Translations under genes and position numbers: made by a program
Shown here: positions 12,144-23,269 of the stretch, one piece after another
How the letters are laid out: each line of letters starts with the position of its first letter
How positions within the stretch are numbered: the stretch's first letter is position 1
From: Diphasiastrum complanatum
Lineage: Eukaryota; Streptophyta; Lycopodiopsida; Lycopodiales; Lycopodiaceae
Assembly: GCA_029204225.1 (NCBI GenBank)
Contig: CM055101.1
Span: 7,750,931-7,814,930, forward strand
Length of the DNA: 64,000 bases
Direction: 5' to 3'
The notes under the pieces: model-generated
Database searches by the model: none
What the model was told of the DNA's origin: nothing
Seen by the model: only the letters and a program-made list of their open reading frames with translations

Positions 12144-12590
12144 TAATTGCAAAGCAATCTTGCTTCAAGCCATAGATGCTTCTTTGTAAATGACAAACCT
12201 TGTCCTCCAACCCAAGCTTGATGAATCCTTGGGGTTGCTCCATGAAAATGTCTTCTTCCAAGAACCCATTAAAAAATGCATTTGAAACATCCATTTGACA
12301 AAGTATCCATCCAAAATGAGAGGCAAGAGCAAGAATTAGCCTTATTGTGAGCATCTTGGCCACGGGTGCAAAGGTCTCCACATAATCTATGCCCTTTACA
12401 TGGGCATATCCCTTGGCAACTAGCCTTGCCTTGTGTTTACTTATGCTTCCTTCTGAATTTAGTTGAGTTTGAACACCCATTTACATCTTATCACATTCTT
12501 AGAAGGTCTACCAACAAAGATCCAAGTGCCATTATCCATCAAAGCATTATACTCATCTAGCATGGGTTGGTAGTACCATTCTTTTGAACT
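12144..12590 (-). pseudogene. copia reverse transcriptase, N-terminal part only
   Basis: The frame gives [27 protein letters not shown], then [19 protein letters not shown] and SIYGLKQ. These are the canonical first blocks of copia RT. After SIYGLKQ the sequence switches to LTR at about 12143, so the YVDD catalytic block and RNase H are gone. The residues read through the junction have no RT similarity. Confidence 0.8.
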
Positions 12591-12723
12591 CAAAGCATCT
12601 TCTACTCTTGAAGGTTCATCAAAACTTGACATAAGAGCAAAAGAAGTGGATGGATTAACCTCGGCTAGCTTTCGCTTTGCTTTGATATGTGAGCCTTGTT
12701 GGCTCCATTCTTACCCTTGATGA

Positions 12724-13610
12724 TCATCTAGGTGTTGTAGGTTGACTTGGTTCAAGCTCCTCCTTAGGCTCCTCCTCAAAATCAAGATCATCTTGATTCT
12801 CGGCCACTATCCTCTTGATTGTTGGGATGGTTGATCCATCATTAAGCTTGTGCATTTTGTACTCATCAAAGATTACATCTCTAGATACCACAAACTTATC
12901 CAAGGATGGTAGATATACCTTGTATCCCTTACTTAAGTTGCCATACCCGAGCATGACCCCCTTTGTTGATGATGAATCTTCCTTTGTCCTTGTCTCCAAA
13001 GGTTCATGCACATAACAAGTGCATCCAAATACTTTCAAGTGCTTAAGGTTAGGCTTTCTTCCATAAAAAACTTCATAAGGAGTTTTACCATCTGAAATAG
13101 ATTTACATGAAACTCTATTGATCAAATAATTGGCACAAGTGAGTGACTCACCCCAAAATGACCTTGGCAGGCATGCATCTAATATCAAGGCTTTAAACAT
13201 TCACATAATGTTCTATTTCTCCTCTCAGCCATCCCATTTTGTTGAAGGGTGTAGGGACAAGACAACTCCTTCTTGATTCCCTCTTCCTCACAAAGATCTT
13301 TGAACTTATCTCCTCCATTATCACTTCTAAAGATCTTTATGCTTTGATTATGATTCTCAACAAAATTTTTGAATTTGGCAAAGGTTTCAAATACTTGAGC
13401 CTTGAAAGAAAGTAAGAAAACCCAACAATATCTTGAAAAGTCATCTATGAATGTTACAAACACTGAAGCTCCACCATTTGACTTAGTGCTAGCAAAGTGA
13501 AAATCCGAATGTATTAGCTCAAGAGGATGAGATGTTTTAGTGATAGAAAAGCCTTCTTATGTGTCTTGGATAGTGCACATGCTTCACAAAACTTTTCCTC
13601 CTTTGTAAAG
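12724..13610 (-). pseudogene. copia integrase
   Basis: GAG-pre-integrase residues precede the catalytic core at 13463-13185: FIDDFSRYCWVF contains the first aspartate region, IFRSDNGGDKF the second, and YTLQQNGMAERRNRT the glutamate region. A stop or frameshift near 13190 separates this from the C-terminal part at 13200-12724 (GKTPYEVFYGRKPNLKHLKV, FGCTCYVH). The protein would insert cDNA into the genome. The domain is nearly complete but broken. Confidence 0.8.
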
Positions 13611-14505
13611 GACCTTGGAAGGACTAAAGCAAGCTCCTCCTTGCACATAGCCTCGATGGAACTTGGATTGATGTGTCCAAGTCTTTTGTGCCAAAAATAA
13701 AAACTTTATACTAAAGTAGTTTAAGCATATCCAGTAGGATATATAATCAGGTCGTAGATCGAAACTGTCAGTTGGTTGTAATATGCCCTTTAGCAATAAC
13801 CTTGCCTTTCTTCTTTATGTAACAATCATTAGAAGTGAATTCCACACAAAAGCCATTATCAACCATTTGCCCAACACTAAGTAGATGCTTAGTGATGCTA
13901 GGAATAAACAAGACTCCATCAACATTGAACATTTTTTAGGATCTTAAGCACAAGGGGATATAAACTACTTCTTCTATCTCACAAACATCATCATTTGCTG
14001 TAAAAATAGACTTGATAGGCCCTTCATAAGACAAAAGAATTGAAAATTAATCCCTCTTGCTTATCATGTGGGAACTTACCCCACTATCCATCCACCATGG
14101 ATCTTTTCCCTTGAAACTTGATGAAGAGAAGTTTGAAATCATTAGTGAGTTCTCATGTGGACTCTCTTTCTCCTCTTGTGCCTGCTTCTTCTTGAAGCAT
14201 TCCAAGGCATAGTGCCCCATTTGATCTTGGACTTGTCCTTATTGGTCTTGCTTGTAGTTGAACTTGAAGATCCATCTTGATCATCAATCTTTGCTTGGTT
14301 CTTCTTATGTAGCTCCCTTGTTTTTTGTCTTGCCCTTGATCTTGATGAAGAGTTCTTGATCATCTCCATCATGGATAAAAAGTGTATCCATCCTTGCATT
14401 GAAGTGTTGTCTCCTATTCTCCTCGGGCATGAGGACACCTTGGAGGTCTTCAAGTGATGAGGACTTTAATTCTTTATGATTATCTATGATTTGTATCTCC
14501 ATTAT
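13611..14505 (-). pseudogene. copia gag C-terminus and protease
   Basis: Starting at MEIQIIDNHKELKS (14502), the gag C-terminal half runs through a Lys/Ser-rich linker to a frameshifted CCHC knuckle near 14190-14240. The protease follows, with MDSGVSSHM replacing the usual DSGAS and VLFIPSITKHLLSVGQMV. The gag half is missing its N-terminus here because that part lies inverted at 15192-15690. Confidence 0.65.
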
Positions 14506-15191
14506 TGATCAGATTGAGTTCTTGTAGGATCGAATCAAAAGGTGTTTAGGCTTCTAAAACCAGGTTCAAGTCATTTCTTATCTACAAGATCAAACTAGCA
14601 AGTTTTGCTTGCTTTCTCACATTTGATTCAAGGCGAGTTTTGGAGACAATCTCGAGGAGTAGCATTCAAGCATTGAAGAGGTAGATGGATCAAACTTTTT
14701 GGAGATGATTTAGGCTATTATCAGGTGTATGAGAGACCTCCTAAGAGTGATTTAGGTTCAGTCCAAAGCATTTTGCATTTACTCATCATTAAGATCAATT
14801 TTTTGTCAAAATTGTGATCTTTGTAGCTCGTGCTTGGAAAGTAGATTGTTTTAATTCTTATGTAAAGGTTCACCCTGATCTTATAAGAGTGATTTAGAGT
14901 GGAATTTATGTGCAATTAGATCATCTTTTTCCAGGTTGATTGGATCTTTATAAACGTTGTGAAGTTTAGATCAAAGGAGGAGTCAATTTGGGTCATTTTT
15001 CTACATCAAGCAAGCTAGTTTCATTTTGTATATTTTTCAATAGAATTGATTGAGCTCAAGATCAAATAGCATCTTGTTGAGAATTTATTTGTTGATCATT
15101 CTCAGGTCCCTAGATAGTGGGATAGCTAGTACTTGCATCCTTTCTATTGTGTATCCATTCTTATAAGAATCAACCTCTTGTTTAGAGGAAG

Positions 15192-15690
15192 ATGGCATCC
15201 ATGAATGCTTATCTTTTGGATTCTAGTGATAGGTTGAACAAATCAAACTATTCTTTTTAAAAACTAAGAATGGAATCATCAATCCTTGTAATGCAAGATT
15301 TGATGGACATAGTGAGTGGGGAGGAGGATGAGTCTATTCACCCTCAAAAGTCCACTAAATACAAGAAGAAGTGCAAACTAGTCCTTCATTGTATTAAAAT
15401 AAATGTAGCCAATGAACTCCTAAAGGAAGCAAGAGAGTGTACCTCGGAACAAGAGGCTTGGGAGTCCCTTCAAAAGATTTATGAGTCAAATAACACTACA
15501 AGGTTGCTTGCCTTGAAGCATCAAATCTTTCAAAGCTACCAGAAGAAGGGAGAGAGTGCTCATTCATATTTTCTTAGGGTCAAGGAGTTAAACAAAGAAC
15601 TTTCCTTTATAGGAGAATCTATAAAGGAGGATGAGATTTTACAACTAATCTAGAATGGCCTTTGTGTAGATTTATCTAACTTGGTAAAAG
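15192..15690 (+). pseudogene. inverted 5' half of copia gag
   Basis: An ATG in GGAAGATGGCATCC opens MASMNAYLLDSSDRLNKSNY. After one stop the frame gives a copia gag (UBN2/DUF4219-like) with KLVLHCIKINVANELLKEA and EAWESLQKIYES. It lies on the plus strand, opposite to the rest of the element. The upstream 14520-15190 looks like the matching untranslated leader, also inverted. Confidence 0.7.
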
Positions 15691-15775
15691 GGTATGCCAT
15701 AATGAGCTTTGAATTGATCAAAATCTATGATGTTAGTGAATCAAATTGCAAGAATTTAGCTCATTTCATAACAAG

Positions 15776-15787
15776 GCTCTGATACCA
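15776..15787 (-). other. primer binding site (initiator-Met tRNA type)
   Basis: On the minus strand, TGGTATCAGAGC lies immediately after the CA end of the LTR. It is complementary to the 3' end of plant initiator methionine tRNA. Confidence 0.85.
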
Positions 15788-16364
15788 TGTTGAAAATGTA
15801 GCAAAAAGACTCTAATAAATGTTAGAAATGATGAGAAATCACCTTGAATGGATCCAATTGAGATCCTATAGCAAAAACACCAACCAATTTAGTGTTTCCT
15901 AGCTTCACCTTGGCTTGAACTCCACTTTCAGGCTAAAATTCTTGCAATATCCTTCACACGTGTGAAAATACAGACTACCACAGGTAGAGTATAGTACCTT
16001 AACTTGCTAATCAATTCCACAAGTGCAAAGAAATCAACACAAATAGCAAAGATCAAACATATGGATCACCAACAACATTGGTAGATGGAAAATTAGATTT
16101 TTACTCATAAGTTTGATGGAGAAACAATCATATATTTATACATTATTAGCTCGGATCTGAGCATTTTAGGGATTCTTTAAACTTATCATAACCTAACCCT
16201 AACGTCCAACCTAATTGATCATTTGATCCACTAGGGGTCTTGATCTCAAGATTCAAAAACAATAAAAAACATGCTATTTTAGGTCCTATTTTCTCTCTAC
16301 CCTATCTAAGCACTTTTTGGACTTATTTCAAAGGTGCCTTTAAAAAGCTAAAAGTGTGCTATCA
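15788..16364 (-). repeat. 5' LTR of the minus-strand copia element
   Basis: Minus-strand end is ...TTTTCAACA next to the PBS. The outer boundary is estimated at a TGATAGCACAC start (minus strand, 16364). The left 235 bp is duplicated at 11935-12143. Confidence 0.6.
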
Positions 16365-16919
16365 TATTGGCTGAATATAGAACCATATACAATCACAAGA
16401 GAACCACTACATTACATCGGGTTCGAGGTGTTGGAAATCGATGCTTAGTCTCAAATCCATTTGTTAATGGCATCCTGAAAAACTTTACAAAAAATCCAGA
16501 GAAAAACCAGAAGGCTCAAGTTTTGGGAGATCGAAAAATTCAGGATTGAATTTTTCCGACCCAATGTCAATCCCATCAATGAAGGATCTGAAGAAACAAA
16601 ATGTTTCTAACTACAAAGCCTTGCTAGCTTTCAGCCCTCCACCTGACACGAAATACGAAGATGAATAGTTTGCGAACGCGAAAGTCAAAGGAAACGAAGA
16701 CGAACAGTTCACGAACACGAAAGATTCACAAACGAGAATCTTTTGCAGTCTGGCACGAGAATATTTTGTGGTCCAATACGAGAGAAAGGCAGACGAGCAA
16801 AACGAAACCAACGATGGAAACGGAACCAATGATGTGAAACCTTCTCCTGCCCTTGACGCTCCAAAGAGTACTAGCGAGATCATGCAAGTACCTGGAAGTA
16901 CAGATGTCTGATCTGATGG
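16365..16919. other. unassigned, possibly retroelement relic
   Basis: Acidic and lysine-rich residues appear if 16610-16920 is read on the plus strand (repeated AACGAAGACGAA-like triplets), but stops are frequent. No domain recognised. Confidence 0.35.
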
Positions 16920-17554
16920 CATGACATCAGTAGATACACTTTACGTCGTGGCTAATCTGCCACTCTTGTAATTTCCTGATTAGTTGTAGATGTTTAATCA
17001 CTCTAATCTAAAAGTACATAGAGCGACTATATACTTACTGGATGATACTTGACACCAGAGATAGAATACACATACAGCAACAATCAAGACAAAATTGCAG
17101 AATACGTGTCCACCTGCGTGCGAAGACAATTTTTTCTAGGATTTGTAGATCCAATTGTCCGCTAATAAAGTGAGACGATTACTCGTGAGAGAACCGTGTT
17201 TCTCCCACGCCAACGCACTGCGTGGATTTGCATGCAGTGCTTGAAGAATCAAAGAAAGATCAATATGGATGATTTTCTTGTTGTGTCTGATCTCGAATGC
17301 AAATGTGTCTGCTGTCATTCGTGTGTCTGAGTTCTCTTGTTCATTGTAATTCTGCACCTTGGTTGAAACTATGTTGAATGCTGCATTAATTTTATAAACG
17401 TAGATCAGTAGTGCTTGACTACATTCTGAAGGACTGTAGGAGTGATACAGCCGGCAGTGTCCAGCGATCGCATCTGAACTCCATCCGAGTCGCAAGAGGA
17501 TCGTGGTTGTCGTGACTATTTCACAATTTCTTCTTCTTCTTCAACCGATTCTCA
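16920..17554 (+). repeat. candidate 5' LTR of a second copia element
   Basis: It ends just before a PBS at 17559 and contains an ACTATATACTTA TATA-like box near 17026. The left boundary is a guess at a TG in CTGATCTGATGGCATG. No partner LTR was found. Confidence 0.45.
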
Positions 17555-17558
17555 TCGG

Positions 17559-17570
17559 TGGTATCAGAGC
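17559..17570 (+). other. primer binding site (initiator-Met tRNA type)
   Basis: TGGTATCAGAGC, complementary to the initiator methionine tRNA 3' end, located between the candidate LTR and the gag start. Confidence 0.85.
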
Positions 17571-17674
17571 CTACTTGTCTTATCATAATCTGACATAGCC
17601 AAGAAGCTATCAAATCCAGCAGGCCAAGCATTCAGACAAATACCCATCAACAAGGGAATAGACTCCAAGGAGCA

Positions 17675-18464
17675 ATGGCTTCAATCAACAACATACAGGG
17701 CAGGATCTGCACAATTCTTGATTCTTTAGGATCTAAATTTCTAGCCTGGAAAGTTAAGACATCACTCATACTCAAGGGCGAAGGATTATTCCCCTAGGTG
17801 GATGGCATAGAAGAAATGCCTACGACATCAGACAAGGAGCTATGCGAATGGAGGGAGAAAAATGACAAGGCAGTAGCCTTGCTATCATCTTCCATCGAAG
17901 ATAGTCTCACACTTGACCTAGCAATACTCTCCAAAGCTAAGGAGATGTGGGATGCATTGCTCACCAGATTTCAGACGAAATCAAGAAGTCAAATCATGAT
18001 GCTGGAAGACAAGTTGTCGAATCTGTAGTGGGATGGAAAAGATCTCACTTCTTTCGTAAGTAAGATGAAGGACCTGTTTCTATCACTACATAACTCTGGA
18101 GCAGAGAACGCTGTGTCAGTTGAGAAGTAGCTCACATACCTGTTGAGAGCCTTACCCAGATCATTCCAAACAACGAGGACCCTGATCGTGAAAGATCCTA
18201 CCATGAACATTGAAAAGGTGATTGTCGAGAGGAATTCGAGGCCAGAGAACATCTTGATTACAAAGATGGTTCTGACCAGGCTCTCTACGACAACAAAGAA
18301 AAATCCAAGAAGCAATATAAGCCTAAGAGGGAGTCGCATCAGAGGCAGGATCGTGATCAGCAAGCATAGGGGAGCAAGAGCAATTGGAAGACCAAAGGGA
18401 GGTCGAAGCAACAACAAGGTGCAGACAAGAAGACTTGCGTGAGATGCAGAAGAGACGGGCATAC
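17675..18464 (+). pseudogene. copia gag truncated in its zinc knuckle
   Basis: The frame opens MASINNIQGRICTILDSLGS with a tryptophan-containing copia gag start (FLAWKVKTSLILKG). It runs through ELCEWREKNDKAVALL and AKEMWDALLTRFQTKS to a basic linker and TCVRCRRDGHTV, the first half of a CCHC knuckle. At 18465 the knuckle is cut by the start of another LTR. At least four in-frame TAG codons occur (after GLFP, after DKLSNL, after SVEK, and in the linker). Several lie where glutamine would fit, suggesting CAG-to-TAG decay. A short frameshifted stretch occurs near 18220. Confidence 0.75.
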
Positions 18465-18936
18465 TGTTATGGCCATATTCGGTTAAGGACCTGGAATAGT
18501 CCTAATATGGTAGACCGGTACTCGAGATTATTGGTCACGCCGAGATTTAATTCCATGTTGAGGCCTGTTTGTGATTAATTACTTTGAGAGGACCCAGACA
18601 CTCTATTTGAGACTTTTGGAGCATTGCATGTCAGTGTGACGGATATAGGCAGGAGGACTGCATGAAGAGGTGTGAACTATTTATAGTTGACCTGCCGCGG
18701 GGATTGCATGGTTACATGCACATGACTCTACTCTCTATATAAGGAGGTGGGGATTCTCCCATCGACATATTGGGTTAGGTTACCAGTTTCTCTCTTCTCC
18801 TCTTGCTTCACATGGCATGGCTTGGGGGCTAGATCCAGGTTTGATCTAGGATTGGTTGGGCGGCTTGGCTCCATAGTCTCTCTTATTGTGTTCTCCTATC
18901 CTTATCTTAGGGGCAATTTTTATGTTGGCCTTAACA
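18465..18936 (+). repeat. LTR inserted in copia gag
   Basis: It begins TGTTATGGCC and ends CCTTAACA, with CTCTATATAAGGAGG as a clear TATA box near 18733. A PBS follows after one base. It interrupts the zinc knuckle of the gag on its left. The element's internal region is lost: about 20 bp after the PBS the sequence becomes the GCGTGGAT repeat region. Confidence 0.75.
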
Positions 18937-18937
18937 T

Positions 18938-18949
18938 TGGTATCAGAGC
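18938..18949 (+). other. primer binding site (initiator-Met tRNA type)
   Basis: TGGTATCAGAGC directly downstream of the LTR ending at 18936. Confidence 0.8.
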
Positions 18950-18969
18950 ACGATTAAGATGCGGTCTTG

Positions 18970-19357
18970 GATACACAAGAATACATATAGCAAATATCCA
19001 TGCACAATACAAAGGAGGACGCGTGGGCAAAAACCAATTTGCATGGATATAGTCGTGGATTGGCGTGGATATACGCGTGGATACAAGCGCGTGGATTATC
19101 CACGCATGGATGTTCCACGCAAATGTCTTTTCCGGCAGCAGATCGGTCGGATGTCGTGAAATTCAAAATGCGTGGATTATCCACGCGTGGATTATCCATG
19201 CCAAGTCCGACTATCGGCAGTCGGACAAACCTCCAACACCCGGAGCCTAAAATAAGAATTCTAATTTTGCGTGGATAATCCATGCCATAGTAAAAATAAA
19301 ATAAAAAAGGCTCGACTTTTGCGTGGATACTGCGTAAATAATTATCCATGTGTGGAT
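18970..19357. repeat. left array of GCGTGGAT/ATCCACGC inverted units
   Basis: More than ten half-sites (GCGTGGAT or ATCCACGC/ATCCATGC) are present, several forming full palindromes such as GCGTGGATTATCCACGC near 19089 and 19171. Apparent long frames on both strands here are produced by the repeat. Confidence 0.8.
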
Positions 19358-20057
19358 TGTGAAGAATTGCCAAAAATTGGCAAATCTAGCTTGATCAAAA
19401 ACCATGTAGAATAGTGTAAATTGTGTACACAAGTGGGTCCCACACATGTGAGCCATGATTCCATGTGGGAAACCCATCCTAATGTAGGTTAGGTCAAGTC
19501 AAGAGAGTTGGTCATGTCTATTTGGTGGTCATCCCTACTTTATAGGACCTACACCTAAGTTTAAGGTGAAAATTTGACCAACTAGCTACCTACCAAGCAT
19601 AACTCTAGGAAATAGACTAGGGTTTCATTTTAGGTCAAGGAGAGTGAGTTAACTTCCTTATTACATGCTGGAAATCCACCTAACTTCAAGAAGGAAGTCG
19701 AATTTGCTATGTATTCCCTCTCTCCATAGTGAGAAGATAGAAAATTTTTGGAGCTCATTGGCAATCTCAAGCTAGTTCACTATGTACATTGAGTTTTTGT
19801 GATCCAAATGAAACCAAATCAATTTTTACTTGTTTCTCAGGTTGAAGGCCGTACTACAGCCTGTAATACACACGTGTGGGCTCGGATTTCAATGTATATC
19901 AATGCTTTTGATTGTTAATGCTTGTTGTTTGTCAAATTGCCAATCTAGATCAACTTTTTTGTGTCTAGTTTTTTGATAGATTGTTGAGCAAGCATCCAAT
20001 CACTCTTGTGGATCTTTTGTAGATCCATTTATGGTCCTAAATTAAAGTACTTTCACA
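19358..20057 (+). repeat. 5' LTR of nested copia
   Basis: 700 bp, TG...CA ends, preceded by the target duplication TGGAT. Confidence 0.92.
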
Positions 20058-20070
20058 TGGTATCAGATCC
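20058..20070 (+). other. primer binding site
   Basis: TGGTATCAGATCC begins at the first base after the LTR. It matches the initiator-Met pattern except near its 3' end (ATCC in place of AGCC). Confidence 0.85.
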
Positions 20071-20862
20071 AAGTACAAGAGCATAAGCCATTGATCTAAT
20101 GCAAATCCATTTTTAGCAAGTTTTGTTGCTAAAAGCTAGTATTGAGAGGGCAAGCTAGAATCTTGATTTTGGTGAGGAGATTTGATCCCAAACTTGGTAG
20201 GGGTCCAAATCCGTACTATCCACATGTGTGGGCACCTCTGAGCCTGCATTTAATGCATGGTATTCATTTGATCCAAAAAAATTCAATTTGTGAGCTATTG
20301 GTGTAATTTTTGGTGGAGATCCTAGGATAATCTACCAAGATCATTTGCCATTGATTAGATTTGAATTTGTTTCATGGAATCTAATTAATCTAGGCTGAGT
20401 TCAAGTCCTATTAAGGTTAAAAACAGGTCTTGAAAGTACACCAAGAAGGAAGAAAGAGATTAAGTCATTTTTTGGTCCAAAAATAGCCAAAATTGGCAAG
20501 ATTTGATTGTAAGTAGATTTCACATCATCTTATCTTCATTCCAACTTTGTGAGGGAGTGCTAGAACTGAGATTATAAGTCCATTTGTTGGATTAGAAATC
20601 TAATTTGAGTGAAAAACTACAAGAGAGAGACCTTAGTGAGTTTCTAGAGACAATCAAATCCATTTCTTGGCAAGATTTGTTTGAAAGTAGTTTTCACTTC
20701 ATCTTATCTTCATTCCAGCTTTGTGAGGGAGTGATAGAACTGTGATTATAAGTCCATTTGTTGGATTAGAAATCAAATTTGAGTGAAACACTGCAAGTGT
20801 GAGACCTTTGTGAGTTTCAAGTCAATCAAATGTATTTCTTGTTTGTAGAAGTCACTAGTAAG

Positions 20863-21888
20863 ATGGGATCTGTTGGAGCATACCTTCTAGAAGCTAGTGA
20901 GAGGTTGAATTCTACAAATTATGCTATTTGGAAGGTTAGAATGGAGTCACTCTTAGTGCTCCAAGACCTTTATGAGTTCTTTATTGAAGATGAAGATGAA
21001 CCTCTAGGTGCACAGGAGTTAGCTAGATACAAGAAGAGATCTAGGCTTGCACTTCATTGTGTGAAGATGAATGTGAGCAATGATTTGTTGAGAGAAGTAT
21101 TAGCTTGTACTAATGCTAAAGAGGATTGGGAGTCTTTCAAATCAATCTATGAGTCTAGCAACACTTCTAGAGTTCTTATGCTTAGAAATCAAATTTTGCA
21201 AAGCATGAGGAGAAGTGAGGAGAGTGCACAAGATTATGTACTCAGAATCAAGTCTCTAAATAAGGAGTTGGCTTCCATTGGAGAGAAGATTCATGATGGA
21301 GAGCTTGTACAAATTGTCCTTAATGGTCTAGGAGATGACTTTGCAAATTTGGTCCAAAGTTTTGCCATCCAAGACACTTTGCCAACTATAGAAAAACTTC
21401 ACAGTGTATTAGTGGCTGAAGAGTGTAGGATGCTCCATGCAAAATCTAGGATGAGTTCCTTGTATTTGCAGGATGGTGATGAGAAAGCCAATTTCTCATT
21501 CAAGGGCAAAAAGAAGACCAATGGAAAGAAGAAGCATCCAAAGGAGGCCAAAGAAGAGGATGATGCATCAAGCTCAAAGGACAAGTCAAAGCAAAAATGC
21601 TTCTTTTGTGGATGGAAGGGGCATTATGCATCTGAATGCTACAAGAGGCTAAGAGCACAAGTGGAGGAGGACAAACAAGGAAACCTTGCAAAGGAGGAGG
21701 AGGAGGATGAAGTAGATGTATTCTTGATGGCATCTACAAACTCACCAACAAGCAATGGCAATTCAAGAGACAATTGGTGGATCGACAGTGGGGCTAGCTC
21801 CCACATGTCTTGTGAAAAGGACTTTTTTTCAACCTTACACTCTTTCAATGTTGCTAAAAAGTTTGTCTTTACTGCAAATGATGAATAG
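20863..21888 (+). CDS. copia Gag-protease, 341 residues, ends at an in-frame TAG
   Basis: The chosen ATG (in AAGATGGGATC) gives MGSVGAYLLEASERLNSTNY, matching the gag starts of related copies here. The copia gag core follows (ALHCVKMNVSNDLLREV; EDWESFKSIYESSNTSR). Next come a Lys-rich linker, a CCHC knuckle CFFCGWKGHYASEC near residue 245, and the protease site WWIDSGASSHM near residue 315. The frame ends at TAG (21886-21888), but protease-like sequence continues in the same frame past it. Gag packages RNA and the protease matures the particle. An upstream in-frame ATG at 20830 would add 11 residues. This is one of the best-preserved frames in the window. Confidence 0.88.
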   Translation: MGSVGAYLLEASERLNSTNYAIWKVRMESLLVLQDLYEFFIEDEDEPLGAQELARYKKRSRLALHCVKMNVSNDLLREVLACTNAKEDWESFKSIYESSNTSRVLMLRNQILQSMRRSEESAQDYVLRIKSLNKELASIGEKIHDGELVQIVLNGLGDDFANLVQSFAIQDTLPTIEKLHSVLVAEECRMLHAKSRMSSLYLQDGDEKANFSFKGKKKTNGKKKHPKEAKEEDDASSSKDKSKQKCFFCGWKGHYASECYKRLRAQVEEDKQGNLAKEEEEDEVDVFLMASTNSPTSNGNSRDNWWIDSGASSHMSCEKDFFSTLHSFNVAKKFVFTANDE

Positions 21889-23210
21889 TGTAGGATAGAT
21901 GGTGTTGGCACCATCTCTTTGTATCTAGAATCCTCAAAATGCATGGATCTAGAAAATGTCCTTTATGTACCATCAATCACCAAGAATATGCTTAGTGTTG
22001 GTCTACTCTTAGAGAGTGGTTTGGATGTCCACTTTAAGCATGGTGTTTGCTTCATCTTGAAGAATGATGTTTGCATTGCAAAGGGATTTAAACATGGAAG
22101 ATTGTTTAATTTGGAAGCTAGTGTTGCTTTTGAAAGAATGAGCTTGGCGAAGGAGGAGATAACTCAAGAGGAGATCTTGGCAAAGTGTGATCTTGCTTGC
22201 ATTGAGGAGGAGCATCAAAAGGAGGAAGATCTTGAGGATCAGCCTCATATGAGAGTTCCAAGGGAGTCCTCAATGACAATGTCTGAGTCATCAAATTGCA
22301 TGCAAATTGTCCATTCAAGTGTGCATCTTGCAAGGGTGGTGAGCATTGGAGAGTCTTCTATCTTTGAATACTTTTTGGAAAGTATTAGTAGACATGAGGT
22401 GACTTGTTTCTTACCTTTAAGATTCATGGTGTTTATTACTTTGTATGACAAGACAATGCTTCTTGGTTTAAGTATAATGCTTCTTGGTATGACAAGACAA
22501 TGAAGTGGGATGCTTTGAAATCTACATTTGTTGTTGATAAAGCAATTTCATTGGATAACTATTTTTGTAATAGTTTGAATAGAGTCATAAAAGATGAAAT
22601 ATCATTTGCTTTGGAAATCTTTGTGTCCACATGCTTTGAGCATGATCATTCCAATGTAAGGACCAAACATTATCCTATTTCAATGATAGGAATAATGGTA
22701 GTGTTTTGCTCTTCAAGTAGAGATTGTAGAATCTACTTGTTTTCAACCAAAGAATCTGTCAATGGTGGAAATGTGATCTTTCAAGAGTGGAAGATTTGTA
22801 AACTTGAAGAGCACCTTTGGAGCAACACATTATTCAATTCATTGATGTTTTGGAGTCAAGTCAAGTGGAGGATCAAGCTCAAGACCCGAGGACTCCAAGA
22901 AGAACCTTGAGTATCAAGATGGAGCCATCTAGGCTCAATCATATGGATCAAGCAAGGCAAGTTGTCTTTGGCAACATTATGTATGCACTTAATATTTTAA
23001 TTGATGTATCTTCAAGTGCACAAAATGCCTTGGAATCCATGGCTTGGCATGATGTTTAGTTTTGAAGTGTGCTACATGTATATAGACACATTTATGGAAC
23101 ATCTTGTAAGGGATCCTCTAAGAGGTGGTGAAAGATCCTTCATGGACATCATTCTCTATTGGAGTCTCAAAAGTTCCTTGTTTGTAGCTGGATTTTTTAG
23201 ACACTTCTAA
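21889..23210 (+). pseudogene. protease tail and internally deleted pol remains
   Basis: In frame with the preceding gag-protease, past its TAG, the sequence reads LENVLYVPSITKNMLSVG and then a pre-integrase-like segment, ending at 22503. Beyond that the residues do not match integrase. At about 23070-23170 a short stretch (YIDTFMEHLVRDP, then GGERSFMDI) resembles the RT C-terminus of the related element at 58117. Integrase, most of RT and RNase H are therefore deleted. Confidence 0.7.
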
Positions 23211-23269
23211 AAGCTTTCATTCATCTATCAAGAGAGTTGTAAATAGATCAAGCTAAATTTGAGAAGGAG

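Larger units (their letters stand above)
11935..16364 (-). mobile_element. minus-strand Ty1/copia element with internal inversion and deletion
   Basis: Direct repeats at 11935-12143 and 15788-16022 are copies of one LTR. Read on the minus strand, the right LTR ends in CATTTTCAACA and is followed at once by the PBS TGGTATCAGAGC. Protease, integrase and the first part of RT run leftward on the minus strand. Two rearrangements are visible: the leader and 5' half of gag (about 14510-15760) are flipped to the plus strand, and the RT is cut at 12144 and joined directly to the truncated left LTR, so RNase H is missing. Confidence 0.75.

Noticed and set aside
18954-19373. Overlapping frames rich in tandem WIIHAWI-like residues
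   Set aside because: Generated by the palindromic GCGTGGATTATCCACGC repeat on both strands.
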